This document shows positions 26,092 to 35,106 of a stretch of 64,000 nucleotides of DNA, piece by piece. The translations under genes were made by a program, and so were the position numbers. The notes beneath the pieces were generated by a model. The model did no database searches, was not told the origin of the DNA, and saw only the letters and a program-made list of their open reading frames with translations. The DNA lies in assembly GCF_010731675.1 (NCBI RefSeq), contig NZ_AP022584.1, positions 3,534,001 through 3,598,000 of the forward strand, written 5' to 3'. This stretch comes from Mycobacterium marseillense. Its GTDB lineage: Bacteria; Actinomycetota; Actinomycetes; Mycobacteriales; Mycobacteriaceae. Position 1 is the stretch's first letter. The number at the start of each line of letters is the position of its first letter.

Positions 26092-26399
26092 CACTGCACC
26101 TCCAAGCATATGGCGTCGTACATCGTCTGAAGCACAAATAGCGCTGTAGCACTGGCAAAGTCGGAAAAGGGGACGCCGGTCCGTTGCAGCGCGGCGCGCA
26201 TAATCGGTTTCGGCCGCCGCGGTACTCGAGAGGTGGCGCCGTCCGTTTCAAGATAAAGGCCGCTCACTGCGGTGGATGCGGGTTAGCGTCCGAGGGCGCC
26301 CGAACGCCATGAACGCAGCGTGCGTTAATCACTCTATGCCGGAAGATATTTCGCATGCAGCCCTCCAATCGTGCACGAATTAGTAGATCTAGGCAGCGC
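26092..26399. other. Geneless stretch after the Atu-type operon
   Basis: About 308 bases with no supported gene. No copy of the island operator is seen, so the 26091 gene may have its own promoter here or be read through from the operon. Confidence 0.5.
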
Positions 26400-27545
26400 T
26401 CAATTGGTGAACCCGTCCATTCGGGACAGCACCCGAAGCATCACCTCATCGCTGCCCCCGCCGATGCTGGTCAATCTATTGTCGCGGAAGAATCGCGACG
26501 TCCACGTTTCCTCCATGAAGCCGATGCCGCCATGTACTTGCAGGCACCAGTCACCCACCTGCCGGACGAGTCGACCAGCCTTGAGCTTGGCGATCGTGGC
26601 CATCCGCCGGGTGTCCTCGCCTGCGATAAATGCGTCGGCGATGGCGTAGTTGTAGCGACCCAGCATGTCCACCTCAGCCGCCAGCTCGGCATAGGTGTAC
26701 TGGAGGTACTGTTGTGCGGCAATCGCTTTACCGAAAGCTTTCCTCTGGAGCGCATAGGATTTGGTACGTTCCAATGCTCCACTGCAAGCCGCATAGGCAC
26801 TGTAGACGCCCCAGGCTCGCTCGGTGACGAACTGCACCATCTGCTGTTGGAACCCGCGGCCGATCTCGCCGATTGTGTTTGCCACTGGGACTCGCACACC
26901 ATCGAAGCTCAGCAGGCCGGTATCCGAGGCCCGCATACCTAGCTTGTTCAATTTCTTGGCTACCGTGAATCCCGGGCGGTCCGTAGGGATGATGATCTGG
27001 CTCATCCCCCGATAGCCGCCCTCCTCGGACGTGCGAACCAGGGCGCATATCCAGTCGGCCTGTATCCCGTTGGTGATATAGATCTTCGAGCCATTGATCA
27101 CCCAGTCATCACCGTCTCTACGGGCGTGGGTACGGATGCCGGAGACGTCCGACCCTGCGTCGGGTTCCGTTACTGCGACCGCGCCGACCAGCTCACCGCG
27201 CATTGCGGGCGCCAGGTAGGAGGTCCTCAGCTCGTCGGAGCCGTAGTCATGCAGCGACGGTGTTGCCATCGCCACCTGCACCCCTAGCGCCAAGCCGAAA
27301 CTGCCACTCTCACAACGTCCGGCCTCCTCGGCAAGTACGACCGTGAACGAGTGGTCGGCGCCCTGGCCGCCAAACGATGGGTCATATTCCAAACCCAGCA
27401 TGCCCAGCCCTGCCATCTCCTTGAAGATCTCGTGCAGCGGCATCATCCCCTCGCGTTCCCACTCATCGACGAATGGGTTGACCCGCTCCCTTACGAAGCG
27501 GCGGACGGTGTCGCGGAACGCTTCGTGCTCAGATACGAACTGCAT
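26400..27545 (-). CDS. Acyl-CoA dehydrogenase (AtuD-like)
   Basis: 381 residues from ATG 27545 with AGGAG five bases upstream; the start overlaps the end of atuA by 17 bases. FAD-dependent acyl-CoA dehydrogenase with the substrate/flavin block VTEPDAGSDVSGIRT and the C-terminal QVHGGIGFMEE and GGGSDEVM blocks. In Pseudomonas the AtuD enzyme oxidises citronellyl-CoA to geranyl-CoA; the operon position next to AtuA, AtuF, AtuC and a hydratase supports a similar branched-chain role, but the exact substrate is inferred. Last gene of the operon. Confidence 0.92.
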   Translation of the reverse strand: MQFVSEHEAFRDTVRRFVRERVNPFVDEWEREGMMPLHEIFKEMAGLGMLGLEYDPSFGGQGADHSFTVVLAEEAGRCESGSFGLALGVQVAMATPSLHDYGSDELRTSYLAPAMRGELVGAVAVTEPDAGSDVSGIRTHARRDGDDWVINGSKIYITNGIQADWICALVRTSEEGGYRGMSQIIIPTDRPGFTVAKKLNKLGMRASDTGLLSFDGVRVPVANTIGEIGRGFQQQMVQFVTERAWGVYSAYAACSGALERTKSYALQRKAFGKAIAAQQYLQYTYAELAAEVDMLGRYNYAIADAFIAGEDTRRMATIAKLKAGRLVRQVGDWCLQVHGGIGFMEETWTSRFFRDNRLTSIGGGSDEVMLRVLSRMDGFTN

Positions 27546-29391
27546 CGCAACTCCTGCCGGACCGCGCAGCTTCGACCTCAGGCACGGTGCGCAAGCCGGG
27601 ATGCGCCAACATCGCGACCGGGACTCGGACCGGTAGGTCCAACAACTGCTGGGCTGCCGCCTTGCCTTGCGGGTCGATGCGTAGGGAGGATGTACCACCG
27701 CCACCCAGAGCTCGGTACAGCACGAAATTGACAGAGTGGGTACCGGGCAGGACGAACCGGTCGACGGCGGACGCGCCGAAGTGGCGAAGAAAATCGGCGG
27801 CCCGACTTGCTGTCACCTGTGCGTGGATGATTGGTTCGAAATCCGGATGGCGCGCCGCGATACCGATGTTGACGTTGTCGCCCTTGTCGCCGCTGCGTCC
27901 GAACGCAATTGCCACCAGGGGAAGTTCTGCTGTGGGTCCCTTGAGATCGTCAGGCACCTCGACGTCGGTTCCGCGCGGTTGATCGAGAGGCCGGCACAGC
28001 GAACCGGGTGTGTCGCTCAGATGATCGGTGCTAACTAGCTGGCCGTCGATGCGAACCTCCGCCCTTACCAAATCGCGCGGAATCAGATACGAATCTAGGC
28101 GCAGAACCTGCGACGCTTTGGGCAACGCGGCCCCTCCCAGTCCCATTCCGCACGGACCGCCCAGACCGATCGAGGGAAATTCACGCACGAATCTGGTTAG
28201 TGCCGCGGGGTCGTCATGGTGCAGGGCAATGCGCACCATCACCTCGCGAGTCGCATTGTCGCGGGCATTCCCGCCGTAAGTGTCCTCCGCGCCAAGGACT
28301 TCCACCAGCGTATTGCGAAAGTCGGCGTACCCGGCCTGGGCGAACAACATCCGAGCGCGAGTCAGCAGGTCGTGCCCAGCCCTGCGCGCACGCCTTACGG
28401 CGTCACGACCACCGAGGAAGAACAAAATTTGTGTCCGATAACCATCAAGGACCTGGCCACACGCCTTCAGCGTCAGGGGAGGAGCGATGCCCTTCGCGCC
28501 CGTGATCGCCACGCGGTTGGGCGCCACCTCGTTGACCTCGACATCCGTCCAGTCACATGTCACGTCTGGCAACAGATAGGCTGCGGGATCGGCGATCTCG
28601 TACAGCATCTGTTCGATGACAGTGCGCCGATCGACCAATGCATCGGTGTCTTTCGCGGCGGTGAGATCGAACGCCCCGTCCTCGCGAACCATCACGATAG
28701 GAAATCCAGCGTTCGCCCAGCTCGCGGTATCCTCCCAATCGGTCAGCAGTCCACCGCTAGATTGTGGTCCGCATTCGATCAGGTGTCCGGCCAAGCTCCC
28801 GCCCGACAGATTTACGAAATCATTCGGCCCCCAACCGTATTCGTGAATAAGCGGGCCGAGTGCCAGCGCGCTGTCAGCGCACCGGCCGGTGATCACGATG
28901 TCCGCACCTGCCGCGAGGCCAGCGGCGATCGGCTGAGCGCCCAAATACGCGTTCATGCTGATTGGATGGTCAGGGATCGGCGTGCCCCGGGTAAGCTCAG
29001 ATATGCCCTGCGCGCGCAGCACGCCGAGTTTCGGCATGAGGTCGTCACCACTGACAGTGGCGACGCGTATCTCGACGCCGGCGGCGGACGCAATCGAGCG
29101 AAGCCGCGCGGCTGCGGATTGCGGGTTGACGCCGCCCGCGTTGGTGACGACCCTCACGCCTTGCTCACGCAAGTGGCACAGGTGGGCGCCGATGTTGGCA
29201 ATGATGTCCTCTGCGTAGCCGCGATCCGGATCTTTCATTCGCGCCTTAGTCAGGATGGCCATGGTGACTTCGGCGAGCGCGTCGTAGATCACGTAGTCGC
29301 ATCGACCGTCGGCGAGCAGCTGAGCGGTAGACAGGCACGAATCACCCCACATGCCCGCGCCGCCTCCGATGTTCACCGTACGGTCGCTCAC
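27529..29391 (-). CDS. atuA: AtuA-like protein (acyclic terpene utilisation, DUF1446)
   Basis: 620 residues. The N-terminal AtuA core (about 1-450) begins VNIGGGAGMWGDS, with conserved TNAGGVNP and ITGRCADSALALGPL; the C-terminal domain (about 495-600) carries FGRSGDKGDNVNIGIAAR, the signature of the AtuA-like ferredoxin-fold module. AtuA is required for growth on acyclic terpenes in Pseudomonas, but its reaction is not known. It overlaps atuF by four bases upstream and the dehydrogenase by 17 bases downstream. Its presence is the main reason for calling this operon Atu-like. Confidence 0.92.
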   Translation of the reverse strand: MSDRTVNIGGGAGMWGDSCLSTAQLLADGRCDYVIYDALAEVTMAILTKARMKDPDRGYAEDIIANIGAHLCHLREQGVRVVTNAGGVNPQSAAARLRSIASAAGVEIRVATVSGDDLMPKLGVLRAQGISELTRGTPIPDHPISMNAYLGAQPIAAGLAAGADIVITGRCADSALALGPLIHEYGWGPNDFVNLSGGSLAGHLIECGPQSSGGLLTDWEDTASWANAGFPIVMVREDGAFDLTAAKDTDALVDRRTVIEQMLYEIADPAAYLLPDVTCDWTDVEVNEVAPNRVAITGAKGIAPPLTLKACGQVLDGYRTQILFFLGGRDAVRRARRAGHDLLTRARMLFAQAGYADFRNTLVEVLGAEDTYGGNARDNATREVMVRIALHHDDPAALTRFVREFPSIGLGGPCGMGLGGAALPKASQVLRLDSYLIPRDLVRAEVRIDGQLVSTDHLSDTPGSLCRPLDQPRGTDVEVPDDLKGPTAELPLVAIAFGRSGDKGDNVNIGIAARHPDFEPIIHAQVTASRAADFLRHFGASAVDRFVLPGTHSVNFVLYRALGGGGTSSLRIDPQGKAAAQQLLDLPVRVPVAMLAHPGLRTVPEVEAARSGRSCDAVRI

Positions 29392-31355
29392 TGCGGCACC
29401 GCGGCTTCCTGGGGCTCGATCCGAACGAGAATGTCATCGGCCGCGACCTGCACACCGGCAGCAACGATCTCGGTGACGATTCCCGAAATATCGGCGACCA
29501 ACGGTTGTTCCATCTTCATCGCTTCAAGGACGAGTAAGCGCTGACCCACGGCGACTTCGTCGCCCACCTCGACCAGCTTCGCAGTGACGGTGCCATGCAT
29601 CGGCGCGGTGACCTCACCGCTTCCCGCCCCACGGTTGCTTTCGGGCGGAGCAAACAGCACGTCACGCACATCCAGGTCGAGGTGCCCCAAACGGACGGCA
29701 ATGCGGTCAAGCGTTGGGCAGCAGTAGTCAACGGATGTCCTAGACCCATCGATCCACACATCAGCTGGTGCGCTGGAAACATCGATTACATGTGATACGC
29801 CTTCGACCGTGACGCTGAGTTCATTCGACGCCCCGCTGATCTGGACATCAATGAATTTGTCGGCTACAGCGAGGCGTTGTAGGGTCCGAGGGGCTCCGTT
29901 GCTGGACCATCCCACCAGTCCGGGCGATCGTTGAGTTGTGCCGGCTTCGCGCTTGCGATGAAGTAACGCAGCAGCCACCGCAAGGTCACGAGATGCCGGC
30001 GTCGGATCGTCACGCAAGTCGACTTCATCGAGAAACGCAGTCGTCGCATGCGCGTCGGCGAACTTTTGATGGCGCAGGATGCGAACCAGCAGAGCGCGGT
30101 TGGTGGTGATGCCCGCGACGGTAGTGCTTTCGAGAGCTTTGATCAGCCGGCGGCGAGCTTCGCCACGGTTACGACCGTGCGCGATAATCTTGGCCAGCAT
30201 CGGATCGTAGTGAGGACTAATGACGGTGCCAGTGCCGACTCCCGCGTCGACCCTAACGCCGCAGCCTGTCGGTGGTCGCCACAGCTCGATTCCGCCAGTC
30301 GCGGGCAAGTAACCCTTACCGGGGGCCTCCGCGTAGAGGCGAGCTTCGATCGCGTGGCCACGCAATACCACATCGTCTTGGCTGAGGGTGAGAATTTCTC
30401 CGTCGGCAATTCGCAACTGCCATTCCACGAGGTCCAGTCCTGTGACCATCTCGGTCACCGGATGCTCGACTTGCAAGCGGGTATTCATCTCGAGGAAAGC
30501 AAACGTGCCATCGGCGTCCAGGAGGAATTCGACGGTACCCGCGCCGACATATCCCACGCTTTTCGCTGCTGTCACGGCAGCCTCGCTCATCGCGCGTCGG
30601 GTTGTGTCATCGATTGCCGGACAAGGTGATTCCTCGATTATCTTCTGATGCCGGCGCTGCACCGAACAATCCCGCTCGCCAACCGCGATGACATGGCCGT
30701 ACATATCGGCGAGGATCTGGATCTCTACGTGACGAGGCTGCCGCAGCGCACGTTCCAAGATCAGGGTGTCAGAACCAAACGCGGACAATGCTTCTCGGCG
30801 CGCAGTGCTCAGTGCATCTGGTAACTCCGTCGCCGACGTGACTAGCCGCATTCCCTTGCCCCCGCCGCCGGCGGCGGCTTTCACCATCAGCGGGAATCCT
30901 ATGTATTGCGCCTCGCGAATGAGTCGCTCGTCAGTCTGCTCCAGTCCTTGGTATCCGGGCAGCAGCGGAACCCCACCATCGGCCATCAACCGCTTTGCCG
31001 CGGCCTTGTTCCCCATGATGCGAATCGTGTCAGGCAACGGCCCGATGAACACGAGTTCGGCGTCCGAACAGGCCTGGGCGAAATCGGCATTCTCCGATAG
31101 GAATCCGTAGCCAGGATGTACTGCTGTGGCTTTCGATTGTCTGGCCGCGTCAATCAAGCGACCGATGTCGAGGTAGGACTCTCGAGCCGGAGCCCTGCCT
31201 ATCCGTACCGCCTCGTCAGCTAATCGCACATGGGGGGCCGCGGCGTCGGCGTCCGAGTACACGGCCACTGTGCGGTAACCCATGGCGGTGGCCGTGCGTA
31301 TGACGCGAACCGCGATCTCGCCACGGTTGGCCACGAGGATGGTGTCAAGACTCAT
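29388..31355 (-). CDS. atuF: Acyl-CoA carboxylase alpha subunit: biotin carboxylase and biotin carrier (AtuF/geranyl-CoA carboxylase type)
   Basis: 655 residues from ATG 31355, with GAGGAGA upstream and a four-base overlap with the hydratase stop. Biotin carboxylase (about 1-445): LVANRGEIAVRVIRTA at the start, HPGYGFLSEN, and the ATP-binding KAAAGGGGKGM. The C-terminal biotin carrier domain has EAMKMEQ with the biotin-accepting lysine near residue 614. With the AtuC partner it would carboxylate a 3-methyl-2-enoyl-CoA (geranyl-CoA or methylcrotonyl-CoA). The family cannot be separated from LiuD/MccA by this subunit alone; the neighbours favour AtuF. Confidence 0.93.
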   Translation of the reverse strand: MSLDTILVANRGEIAVRVIRTATAMGYRTVAVYSDADAAAPHVRLADEAVRIGRAPARESYLDIGRLIDAARQSKATAVHPGYGFLSENADFAQACSDAELVFIGPLPDTIRIMGNKAAAKRLMADGGVPLLPGYQGLEQTDERLIREAQYIGFPLMVKAAAGGGGKGMRLVTSATELPDALSTARREALSAFGSDTLILERALRQPRHVEIQILADMYGHVIAVGERDCSVQRRHQKIIEESPCPAIDDTTRRAMSEAAVTAAKSVGYVGAGTVEFLLDADGTFAFLEMNTRLQVEHPVTEMVTGLDLVEWQLRIADGEILTLSQDDVVLRGHAIEARLYAEAPGKGYLPATGGIELWRPPTGCGVRVDAGVGTGTVISPHYDPMLAKIIAHGRNRGEARRRLIKALESTTVAGITTNRALLVRILRHQKFADAHATTAFLDEVDLRDDPTPASRDLAVAAALLHRKREAGTTQRSPGLVGWSSNGAPRTLQRLAVADKFIDVQISGASNELSVTVEGVSHVIDVSSAPADVWIDGSRTSVDYCCPTLDRIAVRLGHLDLDVRDVLFAPPESNRGAGSGEVTAPMHGTVTAKLVEVGDEVAVGQRLLVLEAMKMEQPLVADISGIVTEIVAAGVQVAADDILVRIEPQEAAVPQ

Positions 31356-32242
31356 GCGTTCTCCTCTGCAGGACGGGTCGCGCATGTGGCTGCGCTGACG
31401 GCCCGCACTGGATGATCTGAATCTGCTTCATGGCCCGCCGCCCAAGCGGGCCGACGGTGCTCTAGGAAGGCGGCAACCCCCTCCTTGGCTTCAGCCGCAA
31501 CCATCGCAGCGGCAAACTGCTTCGCCGAATGGTCCAATAGATCCGCCAACGGCAGCCGTGCTGAGGCGTTGACGAGTGCCTTGGTGGCCGCGTTGGCACG
31601 CGGTGCACAGCGGCGAACTCGTCCGAGTGTCCTGTCGATGGCGGCATCGAGGGCGCAAGAATCGTCGACGACCTCGTCGACAAGACCCGCCGCGGCGGCG
31701 GCCGCGGCGTCGAGCCGGGATGCCGTCAACATCAGGCGTCTGGCGGTATGACGGCCCACGCGCGCGGCGACAAACGGGGCAATCTGTGCTGGGAGGAGAC
31801 CCAACGTCGTCTCAGTCAGCGAGAACGTGCTATCAGCCGTTGCGATCACGACGTCGGCAATCGCCGCCAGTCCCACTCCCCCACCCCTCGCTGCGCCGTC
31901 GACCGCGGCGATCACCGGAAGTGGCAGCGCATCGAGGCAACTGAGTAGCGCTCCATAGCGGCGGTTGGCTGCCGCTATGGAATCCGCTGCAGTGTCCGCG
32001 CTTTGGTAGTCGTGGCTAAACGTCTTGATGTTGCCCCCCGCGCTGAACACGCCTCCGGCCCCGCGCAGCACCAGCCCTCGGTAGTATCCCTGCCTAGCTA
32101 CGACGTGTGCACAGATCTGCTCGATGTCTTCAAGAATGCTGTCTGACAGCGCATTTCGATTTGTTGGATCATTCAAGGTGACGAAGAGCGAGCCGGCGCG
32201 GACGGTCACCAACACGTCGGTCATCTCGTTCAGCTCCATCAT
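31352..32242 (-). CDS. Enoyl-CoA hydratase (AtuE-like position)
   Basis: 296 residues from ATG 32242 with GGGAGGG upstream. Crotonase fold: GGVFSAGGNIK (oxyanion hole, about 63-73) and DGAARGGGVGLAAIADVVIA (broken here at about 115-134). In the Atu pathway this step hydrates isohexenylglutaconyl-CoA. It sits between atuC and atuF, where atuE would be expected. The second catalytic position reads LLPAQIAP, without the usual glutamate, so hydratase activity should not be assumed. Confidence 0.88.
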   Translation of the reverse strand: MMELNEMTDVLVTVRAGSLFVTLNDPTNRNALSDSILEDIEQICAHVVARQGYYRGLVLRGAGGVFSAGGNIKTFSHDYQSADTAADSIAAANRRYGALLSCLDALPLPVIAAVDGAARGGGVGLAAIADVVIATADSTFSLTETTLGLLPAQIAPFVAARVGRHTARRLMLTASRLDAAAAAAAGLVDEVVDDSCALDAAIDRTLGRVRRCAPRANAATKALVNASARLPLADLLDHSAKQFAAAMVAAEAKEGVAAFLEHRRPAWAAGHEADSDHPVRAVSAATCATRPAEENA

Positions 32243-32252
32243 GTGCCCTCCC

Positions 32253-33887
32253 TTACATTCGGGCTACGGCAAAGGTCACCGGTTTCAGGTCGAGCTGGTC
32301 TGCCTCCGCGGCAGTCGCCAGCATGAATGCCAGCACGCGGCGAGTGTCGCGCGGATCGACAACGCCGTCGTCGAGCCCGCGACCAGAGGTGTAGAACGCA
32401 TCGGATTGTCGTTCCAGTACATCGGTGATAATCCGGTCGTTGCGGGCGATGGCCTCGGACGCCAACGTCTCGCCCTTGCGCTGAGCCGCTGCCTCCGCGA
32501 CGATCCGCATCGTCATGGCCGCTTGACTGGAACCCATCAATCCGATTCGCGCGTTAGGCCAGCTGAACAGAAACCGAGGGTTGAAGCCGCGACCGCACAT
32601 TCCGTAGTTCCCGGCTCCGTAGCTGGCACCGACCATGAACGTGAACTGTGGAACCGGAGCGGTGGACACGGCTTGGATCATCTTGGAGCCGTGCTTGATC
32701 ATTCCTCCGCGCTCGGTTGCCGTCCCCACCATGTAGCCGGTGGTGTTCTGTAGATACGTAATCGGAGTGCCGATCTGAGCGCAGTGCTGGATGAAGTGTG
32801 CGGCCTTGGTGGCCCCGCTGTTGTCAATCGGACCGTTGTTGCCGACGAACGCCACCGGATGGCCATGAACTTCGGCCTCGATGCAGACCGTCTGTGCGCC
32901 GTAGCGTGGCTTGAAGTCGCTCAGCTGGGAGCCGTCGACGATCCGGGCGATAACCTCCCGCACGTCGTAGGAGGTGCGGTAGTCGACCGGGACAACCCCA
33001 GCGATCTCATCCGGGTCATAGACCGGCTCGGCGAAGCCGGTCAGGGAGGGTCGCAGATTGGTCCGACCCCAACCCAACCTGCCGACTACTTGACGGCACA
33101 GCCGGATCGCATCGTTGTCATCCTCGGCGAGGAACTCCACCGACCCCGACACGTCGGCGTGCATTTGTGCACCACCAAGATCCTCGTCGGTGGCAACCTC
33201 TCCGGTAGCCGCCTTCAACAGCGGTGGTCCGGCCAAGAACATCTTGGCGCACCCTCGAACGGCAATCACCACGTCGGACAGGCCAGGCATGTACGCCCCA
33301 CCAGCCGTGGATGATCCGTGTAACACCGTGATGACCGGGATCCCCGCGGCGGACAGTCGCGCGAGCCCGGCGAACAACTGCCCGCCGCTGACGAAGTTCT
33401 CCACTCGGTAGGCGGGGATGTTGGCGCCGGCACTTTCGACAAGGTGCACGAACGGCATTCGGTTAGTGAATGCAATCGATTGGGCGCGTGCGATCTTCGC
33501 GCTGCCAGCGTTATTGAACGCGCCAGCGTTGATCCCGCTGTCGGTTACGACGACTACACAACGGGCATCCGAGATGAACCCGATTCCCACCAATTGGTTC
33601 CCCCCGGGTACGGAGGCATCCCGGTCGGCATCTTCGCCGCTGTCGGTCATCCCGAAACCGATGAGGTTCTGCAATTCAAGAAACGGCGCGCCCGGGTCCA
33701 GAACACGGGCCAACCGCTCGCGCGGCAACAGTTGGCCGCGGCGAGCGAAACGGTCCGTCGAGCGCTCTGAAGCCTGTCGGGCCCGATTTTCCAAATCGCG
33801 TAGCTGCCGAACCAGCGCCAGCATTGCCTCTCGGTTACCTACGAAACCGTCGCTCGCCGTGTCGATTCGGCTGCGGAACAAGGCCAC
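32253..33887 (-). CDS. atuC: Acyl-CoA carboxylase beta subunit, carboxyltransferase (AtuC/geranyl-CoA carboxylase type)
   Basis: 544 residues from GTG 33887, three bases after the LLM gene's stop. Complete carboxyltransferase with both crotonase-like halves; HGSSTAGGAYMPG at 190-202 and the C-terminal FMVGASYGAGNYGMCGR block bind the CoA ester and biotin. In methylcrotonyl-CoA carboxylase a phenylalanine narrows the acyl pocket; by my hand alignment the corresponding residue here is Gly168 (context VSGGQLF), as expected for an enzyme taking longer chains such as geranyl-CoA. That alignment is from memory and needs checking. Partner of AtuF. Confidence 0.93.
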   Translation of the reverse strand: MALFRSRIDTASDGFVGNREAMLALVRQLRDLENRARQASERSTDRFARRGQLLPRERLARVLDPGAPFLELQNLIGFGMTDSGEDADRDASVPGGNQLVGIGFISDARCVVVVTDSGINAGAFNNAGSAKIARAQSIAFTNRMPFVHLVESAGANIPAYRVENFVSGGQLFAGLARLSAAGIPVITVLHGSSTAGGAYMPGLSDVVIAVRGCAKMFLAGPPLLKAATGEVATDEDLGGAQMHADVSGSVEFLAEDDNDAIRLCRQVVGRLGWGRTNLRPSLTGFAEPVYDPDEIAGVVPVDYRTSYDVREVIARIVDGSQLSDFKPRYGAQTVCIEAEVHGHPVAFVGNNGPIDNSGATKAAHFIQHCAQIGTPITYLQNTTGYMVGTATERGGMIKHGSKMIQAVSTAPVPQFTFMVGASYGAGNYGMCGRGFNPRFLFSWPNARIGLMGSSQAAMTMRIVAEAAAQRKGETLASEAIARNDRIITDVLERQSDAFYTSGRGLDDGVVDPRDTRRVLAFMLATAAEADQLDLKPVTFAVARM

Positions 33888-33890
33888 CGG

Positions 33891-35093
33891 CTAGCACCCC
33901 GCGCTTCCGGGTTGGGACGCCGCAGCAGTTTGGTGATCGCGCCATGCAGCAATGAGGTCGGCGCATTGCGCGGGAGTCGCGAAGTAGAGCGCGATTTCGT
34001 CAGCGCCAGCGTCGCGGAAGGATTGCAAAGTCTGTACACAATCGTCGATCGAGCCGACCAATGCACAATCACGCAACCATGAATCCGGCACCAGGTCACC
34101 AGCCTCCTGGAACTTCGTGCGGTCACGGCTGATGCGGTCGGTCGAACTCAACTCTGCGCCGCTTTGGAATGCTGAATGGCCGACGATACGGTCCATGAGC
34201 GCCGTGTCCCAGCCGTTTCGCCGGAGGTAGCCCGTATATTCCGTGCAGGTCAAGGCGATCACTCCCTTCAGAACGGCGGGCGTGACGAGTCCGTTTCCGT
34301 AGGCGGGATTCGTCATCGACGCTGGCAGGTTTGATACATCGATATGCGACGGAGGGGGTGGCGCCGCAGCGACTCCTGCACAAATACGCAGGGTCGCCGG
34401 ATCCCGGCCGATGCGCTCACATTCCCGCCTGGTCTCCTCGACGCTGCGCGCCACAGCATCCACCGTCATCAGTGGCGTCAGCATGGTGCCGTCGAATGCG
34501 GTTTGAGCGGCTACTCGCGATGACTTCGGCCCACCGAGCGTCGCAAACCAGATCTCTGGTGGCGGGCCGTCATAGGCATCTATCACTGAGACGTTCCGGT
34601 ATGAGGCGAACGACCCTTCATACGTGACTTCTTCGCCGCGCAAGAGGCCTTTCACGACATTGGCGTAATCCACCAACTCCGAGTACGAGGCTTCACCCAC
34701 GCCGAATGCCTCGACCCACTCGTCGGTGGCACCGCGACCCAGACCGAGTGTGAACCTCGGGCCAAACGCGTTATGCAGAGTGCTTCCAATAGACGCCGTG
34801 ACGATGGGCGAGCGAGCCAATGAGGTCATCGGCATCACTCCTGCGCCAAGTCTGCTGGTGCTGGCGCCAATGGCGCCGAGCAGGACCCCCGCGTTTTTCA
34901 AGTCGAGCCGCTCGTTGACCCAGACTCGGCGCAAACCCAATCGCTCGGCTTCTACGGCCTGAGCAACCCCGAACGCGGGGTCGGCTCGACCACCCAGGAT
35001 GTAACCACTCAAGTCCTCGACCACCGGCACTGGCTCGTCCGTCGTCACGTCGTCACCATCGGATTGACGGCCGACGTCGCTTATTTGTGTCAT
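33891..35093 (-). CDS. LLM-class flavin/F420-dependent oxidoreductase
   Basis: 400 residues with the luciferase-like fold: start motif GYILGGRADPAFGVAQAVEAERLG (broken: GYILGGRADP then AEAERLG-like), RLGAGVMPMTSLARSP, and LGLGRGATDEW. These blocks are typical of mycobacterial F420-dependent LLM enzymes, which reduce or oxidise alcohols, ketones or enones with coenzyme F420. It lies 13 bp after the sulfotransferase gene and three bases before atuC, so it belongs to the operon. Atu operons of Pseudomonas have no such gene. The substrate is unknown. Confidence 0.9.
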   Translation of the reverse strand: MTQISDVGRQSDGDDVTTDEPVPVVEDLSGYILGGRADPAFGVAQAVEAERLGLRRVWVNERLDLKNAGVLLGAIGASTSRLGAGVMPMTSLARSPIVTASIGSTLHNAFGPRFTLGLGRGATDEWVEAFGVGEASYSELVDYANVVKGLLRGEEVTYEGSFASYRNVSVIDAYDGPPPEIWFATLGGPKSSRVAAQTAFDGTMLTPLMTVDAVARSVEETRRECERIGRDPATLRICAGVAAAPPPPSHIDVSNLPASMTNPAYGNGLVTPAVLKGVIALTCTEYTGYLRRNGWDTALMDRIVGHSAFQSGAELSSTDRISRDRTKFQEAGDLVPDSWLRDCALVGSIDDCVQTLQSFRDAGADEIALYFATPAQCADLIAAWRDHQTAAASQPGSAGC

Positions 35094-35106
35094 ATGTCAA
35101 GCCTTC

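Noticed and set aside
28216..29544. 442-codon open frame opposite atuA
   Set aside because: No recognisable domain, and atuA on the other strand is well supported.
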